The notes under the pieces were generated by a model, which did no database searches, was not told where the DNA came from, and saw nothing but the letters and a program-made list of their open reading frames with translations. From Rhodoferax sp. (GTDB taxonomy: Bacteria > Pseudomonadota > Gammaproteobacteria > Burkholderiales > Burkholderiaceae_C): a stretch of 64,000 nt of DNA. Positions 29,187 to 37,742 of the stretch are shown piece by piece; the first letter of the stretch is position 1, and every line of letters begins with the position of its first letter. The stretch spans positions 1-64,000 of the forward strand of contig JACKLL010000002.1 of assembly GCA_024235935.1 (NCBI GenBank). The letters are read 5' to 3'. Made by a program: the position numbers and the translations under genes.

Positions 29187-30326
29187 TCAGGACGGGCGGC
29201 GCGGTTTGGGCCGCAGCCCCGGGACCACATCGAGTTCCAGCTGGTTGTCCTGGCGCTGCAGTGAAAAGCGCGAAGCGACGCCGGGCTTCAGGCCGGCAAC
29301 CCGGGTCAGCAACTCCGCGACGTTGTGTACCTCGTTGCCGGCAACCGATGTGATCACGTCACCGGGCCTGATACCGGCGCGGGCCGCGGGCCCGTCCTGC
29401 AGAACGCCGGTGATGATGACCCCCTGACGCGCCTTCACACCGAATGTTTCGGCCAGTTCGGGCGACAGGTCGTTGGGCTCGACACCGATCCAGCCACGGG
29501 TGACCTGGCCATCCCTGACCAGGCCCTCCATCACCTGCCGGGCCGTCGACATGGGAATCGCGAATCCGATGCCCATGCTGCCGCCGGAGCGCGAATAGAT
29601 GGCGGTGTTGATACCGAGCAGATGGCCCTGGGTGTCCACCAGGGCTCCGCCGGAGTTGCCCGGGTTGATGGCCGCATCGGTCTGGATGAAATTCTCGAAG
29701 GTATTGATGCCCAGCTGGTTGCGCCCCAATGCGCTGATGATGCCGCTGGTGACGGTCTGGCCGACGCCGAACGGATTGCCGATGGCCAGCACCTGGTCGC
29801 CGACCTGCACTGCGTCCGAGTTGCCGATCACGACGACCGGCAGCTTGTCCAGGTCAATCTTCAGCACCGCGAGATCGGTCTCCGGGTCGGTGCCGATCAC
29901 CTTCGCAATGGCCTTGCGGCTGTCGTTGAGCATCACCTCGATCTCATCGGCACCCTCGACCACGTGGTTGTTGGTCAGGATGAAGCCGTCCGAGCTGACG
30001 ATGACCCCGCTGCCCAATCCGGCGCGGGGCTCCTGGTTCTGATCGCCAAAGAAAAACCGGAACCACGGGTCATTGCTGCGCGGATCCCGGCTGGCAGCCT
30101 TGCTGGTGCTGATGCTGACCACCGCGGAGGAGGCCTTGCGGGCGGCGAGCCGAAAGCTGCCGGCAGGCGGACTGGCGTCGGCGGATGCCGGCGCCTCGAT
30201 CAGGGTGATGGCGGCGCGTGGTGCGCCCATCGGTCCCAGCCAGGCCGGTTTGAGCGTGGCCACGACGAAATAGGCGGCCAGCAGAACGGTCGCAGTCTGG
30301 GAGAAAACAAGCCACAGTCGCTTCAT
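29187..30326 (-). CDS. DegS-like membrane-anchored serine protease (S1C, one PDZ)
   Basis: A 379-residue trypsin-like HtrA-family protease. An amino-terminal membrane anchor (residues about 7-25) is followed by the protease domain with triad H121 (TNNHVVE), D151 (ETDLAV) and S225 (GNSGGAL) and a single PDZ domain (about 275-372, AGIRPGDVI). Anchor plus one PDZ is the DegS layout, but many betaproteobacterial copies are simply called Do-like. It probably takes part in envelope stress control or periplasmic quality control. ATG at 30326 is exactly 6 bases behind a TACAAT box; a TTG two codons upstream is unlikely. Confidence 0.9.
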   Translation of the reverse strand: MKRLWLVFSQTATVLLAAYFVVATLKPAWLGPMGAPRAAITLIEAPASADASPPAGSFRLAARKASSAVVSISTSKAASRDPRSNDPWFRFFFGDQNQEPRAGLGSGVIVSSDGFILTNNHVVEGADEIEVMLNDSRKAIAKVIGTDPETDLAVLKIDLDKLPVVVIGNSDAVQVGDQVLAIGNPFGVGQTVTSGIISALGRNQLGINTFENFIQTDAAINPGNSGGALVDTQGHLLGINTAIYSRSGGSMGIGFAIPMSTARQVMEGLVRDGQVTRGWIGVEPNDLSPELAETFGVKARQGVIITGVLQDGPAARAGIRPGDVITSVAGNEVHNVAELLTRVAGLKPGVASRFSLQRQDNQLELDVVPGLRPKPRRPS

Positions 30327-30332
30327 GCGCAA

Positions 30333-30338
30333 ATTGTA
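30333..30338 (-). promoter_or_regulatory. -10 box (TACAAT) abutting the DegS-like protease start
   Basis: Read on the minus strand, TACAAT is followed by six bases (TTGCGC) and then the ATG. If it is used, transcription would start at or next to the A of the start codon and give a leaderless mRNA. No clear -35 box or Shine-Dalgarno sequence is seen. Confidence 0.4.
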
Positions 30339-30380
30339 GGCGGCGACAGGCGCCTTGCCGGGTTGCGGGGTGATCGGAGC

Positions 30381-30408
30381 GGCCCTCCCGGTGTGGCCCT
30401 CCCGGTGT
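30381..30408. repeat. Perfect 14-base tandem duplication
   Basis: GGCCCTCCCGGTGT occurs twice without a gap (30381-30394 and 30395-30408), in the 166-base divergent region between the DegS-like protease and the YkgJ-type gene, 55-82 bases upstream of the protease start. Confidence 0.8.
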
Positions 30409-30492
30409 GACCCGGGACGCGTGCGCAGTTGCCTGTGTGCGCCACGCCCGCGCGCAAGGCTGACGTACCATGGCGGCTACTCGAAAGGCCGC

Positions 30493-30861
30493 ATGCCGGA
30501 TACACGCAGGACGATCGCCATCGAACCGTTGGCACCCGCCAAGCCGCAATGGGGCGCGCCATGTAATGGTTGCGGTATCTGCTGCCTGTCCGAGCCCTGT
30601 CCGGTGGGTATGGTTTTGTCGCGCCGGCGCCAGGGCGTCTGCGTCGCCTTGCGTTGGGACGAAGGGCAAACCCGCTACCACTGTGGGGCCCTGGTGCAGC
30701 CCGGCCTGGTGCTGCGCGATGTGCTCCCCGCAATGCTGCGACCCCTGGCGGGCGTGCTGGCGCCAGTGCTAGGCTATCTCGCGCTTCGGGGTATTGCGGT
30801 GGGTACGGGCTGCGATTGCGATCTGCAGGTGGAGCCACCGATTGGCGGCGACGCAGCATGA
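30493..30861 (+). CDS. YkgJ family cysteine-cluster protein
   Basis: A 122-residue protein with the YkgJ-type metal-binding cysteine cluster PCNGCGICCLSEPCPVG near residue 24-40 and further cysteines at CGALVQ and GTGCDCD; these likely bind zinc or an iron-sulfur cluster. Function unknown. The ATG at 30493 follows GAAAGG; the frame is open further upstream but without conserved sequence. It is transcribed divergently from the DegS-like protease gene. Confidence 0.75.
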   Translation: MPDTRRTIAIEPLAPAKPQWGAPCNGCGICCLSEPCPVGMVLSRRRQGVCVALRWDEGQTRYHCGALVQPGLVLRDVLPAMLRPLAGVLAPVLGYLALRGIAVGTGCDCDLQVEPPIGGDAA

Positions 30862-31032
30862 CCGGCGCATATCCCGGCAGCGGCCCGGTTGCCGCTCGGC
30901 CCGGCACTGCGCATCCGACCGGGATGGCGGCTTGTCCATGCCTGCGGCACGTGCGCCACAATCGGTGGGACCGCTGCGCGCCCAGCCGCCGGCGCAGATG
31001 AATCCACCTTGGACGACAAGTAGACTTTCTCC

Positions 31033-31791
31033 ATGACCGATCGAATCCTGCTGGCCCGGACCCTTGATACGCTGCTGATGCCCGAAAAATTCCGCGACTA
31101 CGGTCCGAATGGACTGCAAGTGGAAGGCCGTCTGGAGGTGCGCAAGATCGTCTCGGGTGTCACCGCCAGCCTGGCCTTGATCGAGGCGGCGGTCGCGCGC
31201 GGTGCCGACACCGTATTCGTGCACCATGGCCTGTTCTGGCGGGGCCAGGACGGGCGGGTGACGGGCTGGATGAAGCAGCGTCTGGCCCTGCTGCTGCAAC
31301 ACGACATCAATCTCTTCGCCTACCACCTGCCGCTCGATGCCCATCCGCAATGGGGCAACAATGCGCAGCTCGGCCTGCGCCTCGGACTTGCGGCGTCGTC
31401 GCGGTTCGGAGAGCAGGAGCTGGGGTTTCTCGGGGCCAGTGCCGACGGTCGCGACTTCGACAGCGCGGCTGTGCTCGCGCGGCGCATCGAACTGGCGCTG
31501 GGCCGCCATGTGACGGTGGTCGACAACCGCAGCCAGCCTATCCGCCGTGTCGCCTGGTGTACCGGCGGCGCCCAGGGCTATTTCGAGGCGGCCATCGCGG
31601 CCGGCGCGGATGCCTTCATCACCGGCGAGATTTCGGAGCCGCAGGCCCACTATGCGCGCGAATGCGGCGTCAGCTATCTGGCCTGCGGCCACCATGCCAG
31701 CGAACGTTTCGGCGCGCCGGCGGTGGCGGGCCATGTGGCCGCGCAATTGTCACTGGAGCATGAATTTGTCGACATCGACAACCCGGCCTGA
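31033..31791 (+). CDS. Nif3-like dinuclear metal centre protein (YbgI family)
   Basis: A 252-residue NIF3/YbgI/DUF34 protein, a toroidal hexamer with a dinuclear metal site; the cellular role is still debated (GTP cyclohydrolase-like hydrolase suggested). Metal ligands are visible in VFVHHGLFW, AYHLPLDAH and GEISEPQ with GHHASERFG near the end; YGPNGLQVEG is the amino-terminal signature. The ATG is preceded six bases upstream by TAGACT and lacks a Shine-Dalgarno sequence. pdxA starts inside its 3' end. Confidence 0.9.
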   Translation: MTDRILLARTLDTLLMPEKFRDYGPNGLQVEGRLEVRKIVSGVTASLALIEAAVARGADTVFVHHGLFWRGQDGRVTGWMKQRLALLLQHDINLFAYHLPLDAHPQWGNNAQLGLRLGLAASSRFGEQELGFLGASADGRDFDSAAVLARRIELALGRHVTVVDNRSQPIRRVAWCTGGAQGYFEAAIAAGADAFITGEISEPQAHYARECGVSYLACGHHASERFGAPAVAGHVAAQLSLEHEFVDIDNPA

Positions 31792-32869
31792 GCCCGCCGC
31801 ACCCTTGCCGATCGCCATCACGATGGGCGACCCGGCAGGTATCGGCCCCGAAATCATCGCCAAGGCGTTCCGGGACGCGCCAGCCCTGACGCGTGGGTGT
31901 TTTGTGGCCGGCGACGTGGCCTCGATGCGCCGTGCCGCCGCCTGGGCGGTGAAGCCAGGCGAGCTGCCGCTACCTGTGGCCGTGATCGAGCGCTCCTCCG
32001 ATGCGCTGGACTTGCCACGGGCCTGCATTGCAGTTCTGCAGGTGGTGGATCCCGGACCGCAACCGGTCTGCGTCGGACGCATCAGTGCTGCGGCAGGTCG
32101 GATGGCGGCCGAGAGCGTGGTTTGGGCCGCCGAAGCCGCGCTGCGTGGCGAGGTGGCTGCGATGGTTACCGCGCCGCTGCACAAGGAGGCGCTGTCGGCG
32201 GCGGGTGCGCCGCATGACGCTTATCCTGGCCACACGGAAATGCTGCAGGCACGCGCAGCCGCTTTTCGACAGATCCCGCTGCAGGACATGCCGGTGCGCA
32301 TGATGCTGGCCAATGACGCGTTGCGCACGGTGCTGGTGAGCATCCACATGTCGCTGCGCGACGCACTGTCCGCCGTGACCTTCGACAATGTGCTGCAGAC
32401 CCTGCAGATCACCGACGCCGCGCTGCGACCTGTCCTGGGCCGCGCCCCGCGCATGGCCGTGGCCGGTCTCAACCCCCATGCCGGGGAGGGTGGCCTGTTC
32501 GGCCGCGAGGAAATCGAGACCATAGCGCCGGCCATTGCCCGCGCACGCGCCGAGGGCATGGACGTGCATGGTCCGTTTGCCCCCGATACGGTCTTCATGC
32601 GTGCACGCAGCGGGCCAGGCAAGGCCGCGGAGTTCGATGTGGTGATCGCGATGTACCACGACCAGGGACTGATCCCGGTGAAATACATGGGGGTCGAGCA
32701 GGGGGTCAACGTGACCCTGGGTCTGCCGCTGGTGCGGACGAGTCCGGACCATGGCACGGCATTCGACATTGCCGGGACGGGGAGAGCCGATGCGGCCAGC
32801 CTCATCGAGGCGATTCGAATGGCCCGGCAACTGTCGACCGGCTCCCGCCACCTGGCAGTCGCGGCCTGA
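31760..32869 (+). CDS. pdxA: 4-hydroxythreonine-4-phosphate dehydrogenase
   Basis: A 369-residue PdxA, which oxidises 4-phosphohydroxy-L-threonine in the DXP-dependent pyridoxal phosphate pathway. Family blocks are TMGDPAGIGPEI, AYPGHTEML (metal ligand His), NPHAGEGGLFGREE, and MYHDQGLIPVKY with a metal-binding His. The ATG at 31760 lies within the preceding gene (32-base overlap) after TGGAG; a TTG at 31806 is an alternative that would remove a proline-rich 15-residue lead. The carboxy terminus is about 25 residues longer than in E. coli. Confidence 0.94.
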   Translation: MNLSTSTTRPEPAAPLPIAITMGDPAGIGPEIIAKAFRDAPALTRGCFVAGDVASMRRAAAWAVKPGELPLPVAVIERSSDALDLPRACIAVLQVVDPGPQPVCVGRISAAAGRMAAESVVWAAEAALRGEVAAMVTAPLHKEALSAAGAPHDAYPGHTEMLQARAAAFRQIPLQDMPVRMMLANDALRTVLVSIHMSLRDALSAVTFDNVLQTLQITDAALRPVLGRAPRMAVAGLNPHAGEGGLFGREEIETIAPAIARARAEGMDVHGPFAPDTVFMRARSGPGKAAEFDVVIAMYHDQGLIPVKYMGVEQGVNVTLGLPLVRTSPDHGTAFDIAGTGRADAASLIEAIRMARQLSTGSRHLAVAA

Positions 32870-32935
32870 GCGTACGGGACTGGCGCCCCGTACAGGGAAC
32901 AGCACCCGAGCCAGGGGCGCGGGTCAGGGCGTGAC

Positions 32936-33364
32936 CTACTTGTTCAGGCTGTCCCGGATCTGGCGCAGCAACAGAATGTCTTCCGGCGTTGCCGCAGGCG
33001 CGGGTGGTGGCGGCGGGGCTTCGCGCTTGAGGCGGTTCATCTGCTTGACCATCATGAAGATGATGAATGCCAGGATCGCGAAGTTCACGGCCACGGTGAT
33101 GAAGTTGCCATAGGCAAAGACCGGAACGCCCGCCTTTTTCAGTTCTGCCAATCCGCTACCGACGCCTTCAGGCACTTTGCCGAGCAGCACGTACATGCTG
33201 GAAAAATCGAGATTGCCGATGACGGCGCCGACAACCGGCATGATCAGGTCATCGACCATCGACGTGACGATCTTGCCAAACGCCCCGCCGATGATGACAC
33301 CGACTGCGAGGTCCATCACGTTGCCTTTTACGGCAAATTCCTTGAATTCCGACATCATGCTCAT
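32936..33364 (-). CDS. mscL: Large-conductance mechanosensitive channel
   Basis: A 142-residue MscL that opens under membrane tension and protects against osmotic downshock. Two membrane helices are visible: TM1 with the gate sequence VGVIIGGAFGKIVTSMVDDLIMP (residues 21-44) and TM2 (NFITVAVNFAILAFIIFMMVK), followed by a proline-rich stretch and the carboxy-terminal helix bundle. GGAG lies 5 bases before the ATG, and a TACAAT -10-like box is found about 35 bases upstream (33403-33398). Convergent to pdxA. Confidence 0.96.
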   Translation of the reverse strand: MSMMSEFKEFAVKGNVMDLAVGVIIGGAFGKIVTSMVDDLIMPVVGAVIGNLDFSSMYVLLGKVPEGVGSGLAELKKAGVPVFAYGNFITVAVNFAILAFIIFMMVKQMNRLKREAPPPPPAPAATPEDILLLRQIRDSLNK

Positions 33365-33485
33365 GGGGTCTCCGTCCTGTTCTTGCTGAAAAAGGGAATT
33401 GTAGGGGTGGGGGTAACCGCGAAATGTAAAGGACTCGACGTAGCCACGGATGGCCGACGGGCTGTATGGACGGCCGGGCCGGGCC

Positions 33486-33515
33486 GTGAAAGACGGCGAG
33501 TCGGTCAGCTACAAT
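33486..33515 (+). promoter_or_regulatory. Possible promoter of petABC
   Basis: GTGAAA (33486-33491) and TACAAT (33510-33515, five of six) are spaced by 18 bases. The leader to the petA start would be about 35 bases and contains GAGG in front of the ATG. The -35 match is weak. Confidence 0.35.
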
Positions 33516-33556
33516 CCCGCGCTGACCCAAGAGCGATGTTTTCATTGAGGATTCCC

Positions 33557-34156
33557 ATGAGTGACACCCCAGTCGACACCAGCAAACGGACGTGGCTCAT
33601 CGCGTCTGGCTGTGCAGGTGCAGTCGGCGGCGCCTTCACAGCCGTCCCGTTTGTCAGCAGTTTCGAGCCTTCAGAGCGCGCCAAGGCTGCCGGTGCACCG
33701 GTAGAAGCCGATATTTCTTCGCTCAAGCCGGGCGAAAAGATCACGGTCGAATGGCGCGGGAAACCCGTCTGGATCATGCGCCGGACCAAGGAAGAGCTGG
33801 ATGCGCTGCCCCAGAACGACCCGGAACTGGCCGACCCGAAGTCACTGCGCAAGCCGGACGAGTTCACGCCCGAATATGCGCGCAACGAGACCCGCTCGAT
33901 CAAACCGGACGTGCTGGTGGTGGTGGGTATCTGCACCCACCTCGGATGCTCGCCGTCCGACCGCTTCCAGACCGGTCCGCAGCCATCGCTGCCCAATGAC
34001 TGGAGGGGCGGTTTCTTCTGTCCCTGCCATGGTTCCACGTTCGACCTCGCCGGACGGGTTTTCAAGAACAAGCCGGCGCCGGACAACCTGGTTGTGCCGC
34101 CCCACATGTACCTGTCGGACAACCGGTTGCTGATCGGTGAAGACAAGAAGGCCTGA
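33557..34156 (+). CDS. petA: Ubiquinol-cytochrome c reductase Rieske iron-sulfur subunit
   Basis: A 199-residue Rieske protein of the cytochrome bc1 complex, taking electrons from ubiquinol. An uncleaved amino-terminal anchor (about residues 12-35) acts as the Tat signal, although the twin is Lys-Arg (SKRTWL) rather than Arg-Arg. The 2Fe-2S ligands are C126 and H128 (CTHLGC) and C155 and H158 (CPCHGS), with C131 and C157 forming the disulfide. First gene of petABC; 32 bases to petB. Confidence 0.96.
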   Translation: MSDTPVDTSKRTWLIASGCAGAVGGAFTAVPFVSSFEPSERAKAAGAPVEADISSLKPGEKITVEWRGKPVWIMRRTKEELDALPQNDPELADPKSLRKPDEFTPEYARNETRSIKPDVLVVVGICTHLGCSPSDRFQTGPQPSLPNDWRGGFFCPCHGSTFDLAGRVFKNKPAPDNLVVPPHMYLSDNRLLIGEDKKA

Positions 34157-34188
34157 CCCCATGAAGACATCCCGCACCGGAGCAAAAC

Positions 34189-35589
34189 GTGGCTGAAATG
34201 AAAGAGATCTCCCCCAATGCGCCGGCTTCCGCCAAGCTGCTGAATTGGGTCGACAACCGCTTCCCGTTGTCCAAGCTCTACAACGAGCACATGGGTGAGT
34301 ACTACGCGCCCAAGAACTTCAATTTCTGGTACATCTTCGGCTCGCTCGCGATGCTGGTGCTGGTGATCCAGATCGTGACCGGCATTTTCCTGGTCATGCA
34401 CTACAAGCCCGATGCGGCGCTGGCCTTCGGCTCGGTCGAGTACATCATGCGCGATGTGCCCTGGGGCTGGCTGATTCGCTACATGCACTCGACCGGTGCT
34501 TCGGCATTCTTCGTCGTGGTCTATCTGCACATGTTCCGTGGCCTGATTTACGGCAGCTATCGCAAGCCGCGCGAACTGATCTGGGTGTTCGGTTGTGCGA
34601 TCTTCCTGTGCCTGATGGCCGAGGCCTTCATGGGCTACCTGCTGCCATGGGGCCAGATGAGCTACTGGGGCGCCCAGGTCATCGTGAACCTGTTTGCCGC
34701 GATCCCGTTCGTCGGTCCGGACCTCGCTCTGCTGATCCGTGGTGACTACGTGGTGGGTGATGCGACGCTGAACCGCTTCTTCAGCTTCCACGTGATTGCG
34801 GTCCCGCTGGTGCTGCTGGGCCTGGTGGTTGCGCACATCATTGCACTGCATGAGGTCGGCTCCAACAACCCCGATGGCATCGAGATCAAGGCCAACAAGG
34901 GCGCAGACGGTCATCCGGTGGACGGCATCCCGTTCCATCCGTACTACACGGTGCACGACATCTTTGCCGTCAGCATGTTCCTGATGGTGTTCAGCGCCAT
35001 CGTGTTCTTCGCGCCCGAATTCGGCGGCTACTTCCTGGAATACAACAACTTCATCCCGGCAGATCCGTTCAAGACACCGTTGCACATCGCGCCGGTCTGG
35101 TACTTCACGCCGTTCTACTCGATGCTGCGTGCCATCACCAGCGAGATGATGTACGCGCTGATCGCCTGCGTGGTCGGCGGCTCCCTGCTGCTGGTGCTCA
35201 AGGTGAAGATGCCGAGCTTCCTCAAGCCCGCCATCCTGGTGGCTGCACTGGCGGTTGTCCTGATGATGTGGAACATCGATGCGAAGTTCTGGGGCGTGCT
35301 GGTCATGGGTGGTGCCGTCATCATCCTGTTCTTCCTGCCCTGGCTGGATCACAGCCCGGTGAAGTCGATCCGCTACCGTCCGGACTGGCACAAGTATCTC
35401 TACGCGATCTTCGTGCTCAACTTCTTCGTGCTGGCCTACCTGGGTGTGCAGCCGCCGTCGCCGATCGGCGAGCGCGTGTCGCAGGCCGGTACGCTGTTCT
35501 ATTTCGGATTCTTCCTGCTGATGCCGTGGTGGAGCACACTGGGTGAGCCCAAGCCCGTGCCTGCACGCGTCAATTTTGCAGCCCACTGA
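34189..35589 (+). CDS. petB: Cytochrome b subunit of the bc1 complex
   Basis: A 466-residue cytochrome b with eight membrane segments and two b-type hemes; the bis-histidine heme ligands lie in the RYMHSTGASAFFVVVYLHMFR and FFSFHVIAVPLVLLGLVVAHIIALHEVG segments. The quinol-oxidation loop contains the PEW-type motif as PEFGGY-like sequence near the Qo site. Start GTG at 34189, with GGAG six bases upstream; an ATG three codons later is the alternative. Sits between the Rieske gene and cytochrome c1. Confidence 0.95.
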   Translation: MAEMKEISPNAPASAKLLNWVDNRFPLSKLYNEHMGEYYAPKNFNFWYIFGSLAMLVLVIQIVTGIFLVMHYKPDAALAFGSVEYIMRDVPWGWLIRYMHSTGASAFFVVVYLHMFRGLIYGSYRKPRELIWVFGCAIFLCLMAEAFMGYLLPWGQMSYWGAQVIVNLFAAIPFVGPDLALLIRGDYVVGDATLNRFFSFHVIAVPLVLLGLVVAHIIALHEVGSNNPDGIEIKANKGADGHPVDGIPFHPYYTVHDIFAVSMFLMVFSAIVFFAPEFGGYFLEYNNFIPADPFKTPLHIAPVWYFTPFYSMLRAITSEMMYALIACVVGGSLLLVLKVKMPSFLKPAILVAALAVVLMMWNIDAKFWGVLVMGGAVIILFFLPWLDHSPVKSIRYRPDWHKYLYAIFVLNFFVLAYLGVQPPSPIGERVSQAGTLFYFGFFLLMPWWSTLGEPKPVPARVNFAAH

Positions 35590-35605
35590 GCAGGAGACCA
35601 CCATA

Positions 35606-36382
35606 ATGAAAACCTCAGGACTCATCAGCAAGGCCGCCTGCGCGATCATCGCATCGCTGGGTTTGCTGACAGGCGCACACGCGGCTGAAGGCGGTATCCC
35701 CTGGGACAAGGCGCCCAACAAGACCAATGACCTGGTGTCGCTGCAAAACGGTGCCAAGCTGTTCGTCAACTATTGCCTGAACTGCCATTCAGCCGCGTTC
35801 ATGCGTTACAACCGCCTGACCGACATCGGCCTGACCCTGCAGCAGATCAAGGACAACCTGCTCTTCACGACCGACAAGGTCGGCGACACGATGGTCGCGG
35901 CCATCGACCCCAAGGAAGCCAAGCAGTGGTTCGGTGGCAACCCGCCCGACCTGACCGTGATTGCGCGTTCGCGTGCGGCCGCGGGCCAGGGCAGCGGTGC
36001 GGATTACCTGTACACCTATATGCGAACCTTCTACCCGGACCCGGCCAAGCCGACCGGCTGGAACAACCTGGCCTTCCCCAATGTCGGCATGCCGCATGTG
36101 CTTTGGCAATTGCAGGGCAACCGTGTGCCGGTCTACGAAACCGAGACCGAGCATGGCCATGAGGTCAAGGTGTTCAAGGGTTGGGAGCAGGTCACGCCCG
36201 GTACGATGTCCACGCTCGAGTACGACAACGCCGTCGGCGATCTGGTCAGCTATTTGCAGTGGATGGGCGAGCCGGCGCAAAATACCCGCAAGCGGGTCGG
36301 CGTCGGCGTCCTGCTGTTCCTCGCCTTGCTGACCGTGTTCACGTGGCGCCTGAACGCCTCGTTCTGGAAAGAAGTCAAGTAA
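35606..36382 (+). CDS. petC: Cytochrome c1 subunit of the bc1 complex
   Basis: A 258-residue cytochrome c1. A signal peptide ends at about residue 27 (GAHA-AEGG); heme c is attached at C57 and C60 with axial H61 (YCLNCH), and the sixth ligand is expected in the NVGMPHVLW region. A carboxy-terminal membrane anchor (about residues 232-248) is followed by a short WKEVK tail. ATG at 35606 follows CAGGAGA. The operon is closed by two hairpins downstream. Confidence 0.95.
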   Translation: MKTSGLISKAACAIIASLGLLTGAHAAEGGIPWDKAPNKTNDLVSLQNGAKLFVNYCLNCHSAAFMRYNRLTDIGLTLQQIKDNLLFTTDKVGDTMVAAIDPKEAKQWFGGNPPDLTVIARSRAAAGQGSGADYLYTYMRTFYPDPAKPTGWNNLAFPNVGMPHVLWQLQGNRVPVYETETEHGHEVKVFKGWEQVTPGTMSTLEYDNAVGDLVSYLQWMGEPAQNTRKRVGVGVLLFLALLTVFTWRLNASFWKEVK

Positions 36383-36395
36383 GGCTTGAGCCGCC

Positions 36396-36428
36396 CAGGC
36401 CCTTCGCAGGACGAGGGGCTTGTGTTTT
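36396..36428 (+). terminator. Probable intrinsic terminator after petABC
   Basis: A 10-base stem CAGGCCCTTC (36396-36405) and GAGGGGCTTG (36413-36422), with two G-T pairs and a 7-base loop, is followed by TGTTTTC. It starts 14 bases behind the petC stop. Confidence 0.55.
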
Positions 36429-36429
36429 C

Positions 36430-36464
36430 AGAGTGGGTTTGCAAACATGCATCCCACTCTTTTT
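36430..36464 (+). terminator. Second intrinsic terminator before sspA
   Basis: AGAGTGGG (36430-36437) pairs perfectly with CCCACTCT (36453-36460); the loop is 15 bases and TTTT follows directly. It lies directly behind the first hairpin; either one or both could stop transcription between petC and sspA. Confidence 0.65.
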
Positions 36465-36534
36465 AGTTTCGACGACGACCTGTTCTCCGGTCGGCCTGTG
36501 CCGAAACTGTTTTTGATATTGAGGAGCTCCCGCC

Positions 36535-37146
36535 ATGATGGTGTTGTATTCAGGAACCACCTGCCCTTTTTCCCATCGTTGCCGTTTCGTGCTGTTCGAG
36601 AAAGGCATGGACTTCGAGATTCGCGATGTCGACCTCTACAACAAGCCCGAAGACATCAACGTGATGAACCCGTATGGGCAGGTTCCCATCCTGGTCGAAC
36701 GTGATCTGATCCTGTACGAGTCGAACATCATCAACGAATACATCGATGAGCGCTTCCCGCATCCGCAACTGATGCCCGGCGACCCGGTCGACCGTGCCCG
36801 CGTGCGCCTGTTTCTGCTCAACTTCGAGAAGGAACTGTTCGTGCATGTCTCGACACTGGAGTCGCGTGCGGCCAAGAGCAATGAAAAGCTGCTGGAAAAG
36901 GCGCGTTCGCACATCCGTGACCGCCTGACCCAACTGGCGCCGATCTTCCTGAAGAACAAATACATGCTGGGTGAAGGCTTCTCCATGCTGGACGTGGCCA
37001 TTGCCCCGCTGCTGTGGCGCCTGGACTTCTACGGCATCGATCTGAGCAAGAACGCGGCTCCGCTGCTCAAATATGCAGAACGCATTTTCTCGCGACCGGC
37101 GTATATTGAGGCATTGACCCCGTCCGAAAAGGTGATGCGCAAGTAA
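36535..37146 (+). CDS. sspA: Stringent starvation protein A
   Basis: A 203-residue GST-fold protein that binds RNA polymerase and changes transcription in stationary phase and acid stress. The thioredoxin-like half starts MMVLYSGTTCPFSHRCRFVL, with the family proline in GQVPILVERD and the helical half from about residue 85. The ATG follows GAGGAGCTC. It pairs with sspB, 20 bases downstream, as in most proteobacteria. Confidence 0.94.
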   Translation: MMVLYSGTTCPFSHRCRFVLFEKGMDFEIRDVDLYNKPEDINVMNPYGQVPILVERDLILYESNIINEYIDERFPHPQLMPGDPVDRARVRLFLLNFEKELFVHVSTLESRAAKSNEKLLEKARSHIRDRLTQLAPIFLKNKYMLGEGFSMLDVAIAPLLWRLDFYGIDLSKNAAPLLKYAERIFSRPAYIEALTPSEKVMRK

Positions 37147-37166
37147 ATTGCGCCGCCCGTTTGCCG

Positions 37167-37685
37167 ATGATTGATGCTCAGAGTTCCACGTCGACCCGCC
37201 CTTATCTGATTCGGGCGCTGTACGAATGGTGCACGGACAATGGCCTGACGCCGTATGTAGCGGTGCAGGTCGATGAAACCGTGCAGGTTCCGCGCGAATA
37301 CGTGAAGGACGGCGAAATCGTCCTGAACATCAGTTTCGATGCGACCAGCTCGCTCAAGCTCGGCAATGACCTGATCGTGTTCAGCGCCCGGTTCGCCGGC
37401 AAGCCGCGCGAAATCATGATCCCGGTGGATCGGGTGATCGCGATCTATGCCCGTGAAAACGGCCAGGGCATGGCGTTTCCGCGTTCGGCAGCGCCGCCGT
37501 CAGGTGGAGCGGAAGCGCCCGCCGAGCCTGCTGTCCAGGCCTCCCCGCAGGAGGCGCCAAGGGCGCCCGATGTCGATGTGCGGCTCGTAAATCCTGGTAC
37601 GGCGCCACCGCCTGATGGCACCGGTGGTGCGGCTCCCAAGGCGCCGGGCTCGGGCAAGCGGCCCAAGCTGACGCGTATCAAATAG
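37167..37685 (+). CDS. sspB: ClpXP protease specificity-enhancing factor SspB
   Basis: A 172-residue SspB that tethers ssrA-tagged proteins to ClpX. The globular substrate-binding domain covers residues about 10-105 (RPYLIRALYEWCTDNGLTPYV and VLNISFDATSSLKLGNDLIVFSARF), followed by a flexible proline- and alanine-rich linker and a basic carboxy-terminal ClpX-binding tail (KRPKLTRIK). The ATG at 37167 is chosen; a TTG two codons earlier is less likely. Confidence 0.94.
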   Translation: MIDAQSSTSTRPYLIRALYEWCTDNGLTPYVAVQVDETVQVPREYVKDGEIVLNISFDATSSLKLGNDLIVFSARFAGKPREIMIPVDRVIAIYARENGQGMAFPRSAAPPSGGAEAPAEPAVQASPQEAPRAPDVDVRLVNPGTAPPPDGTGGAAPKAPGSGKRPKLTRIK

Positions 37686-37742
37686 CGCGGTGTCCGGGCG
37701 CTGCATCGAGCTGCCCCGACGCATCTTGTAGAATTTCCCCGT

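Noticed and set aside
33505..35769. Minus-strand open frame opposite petA and petB
   Set aside because: Shadow of the conserved Rieske and cytochrome b genes, without family similarity.
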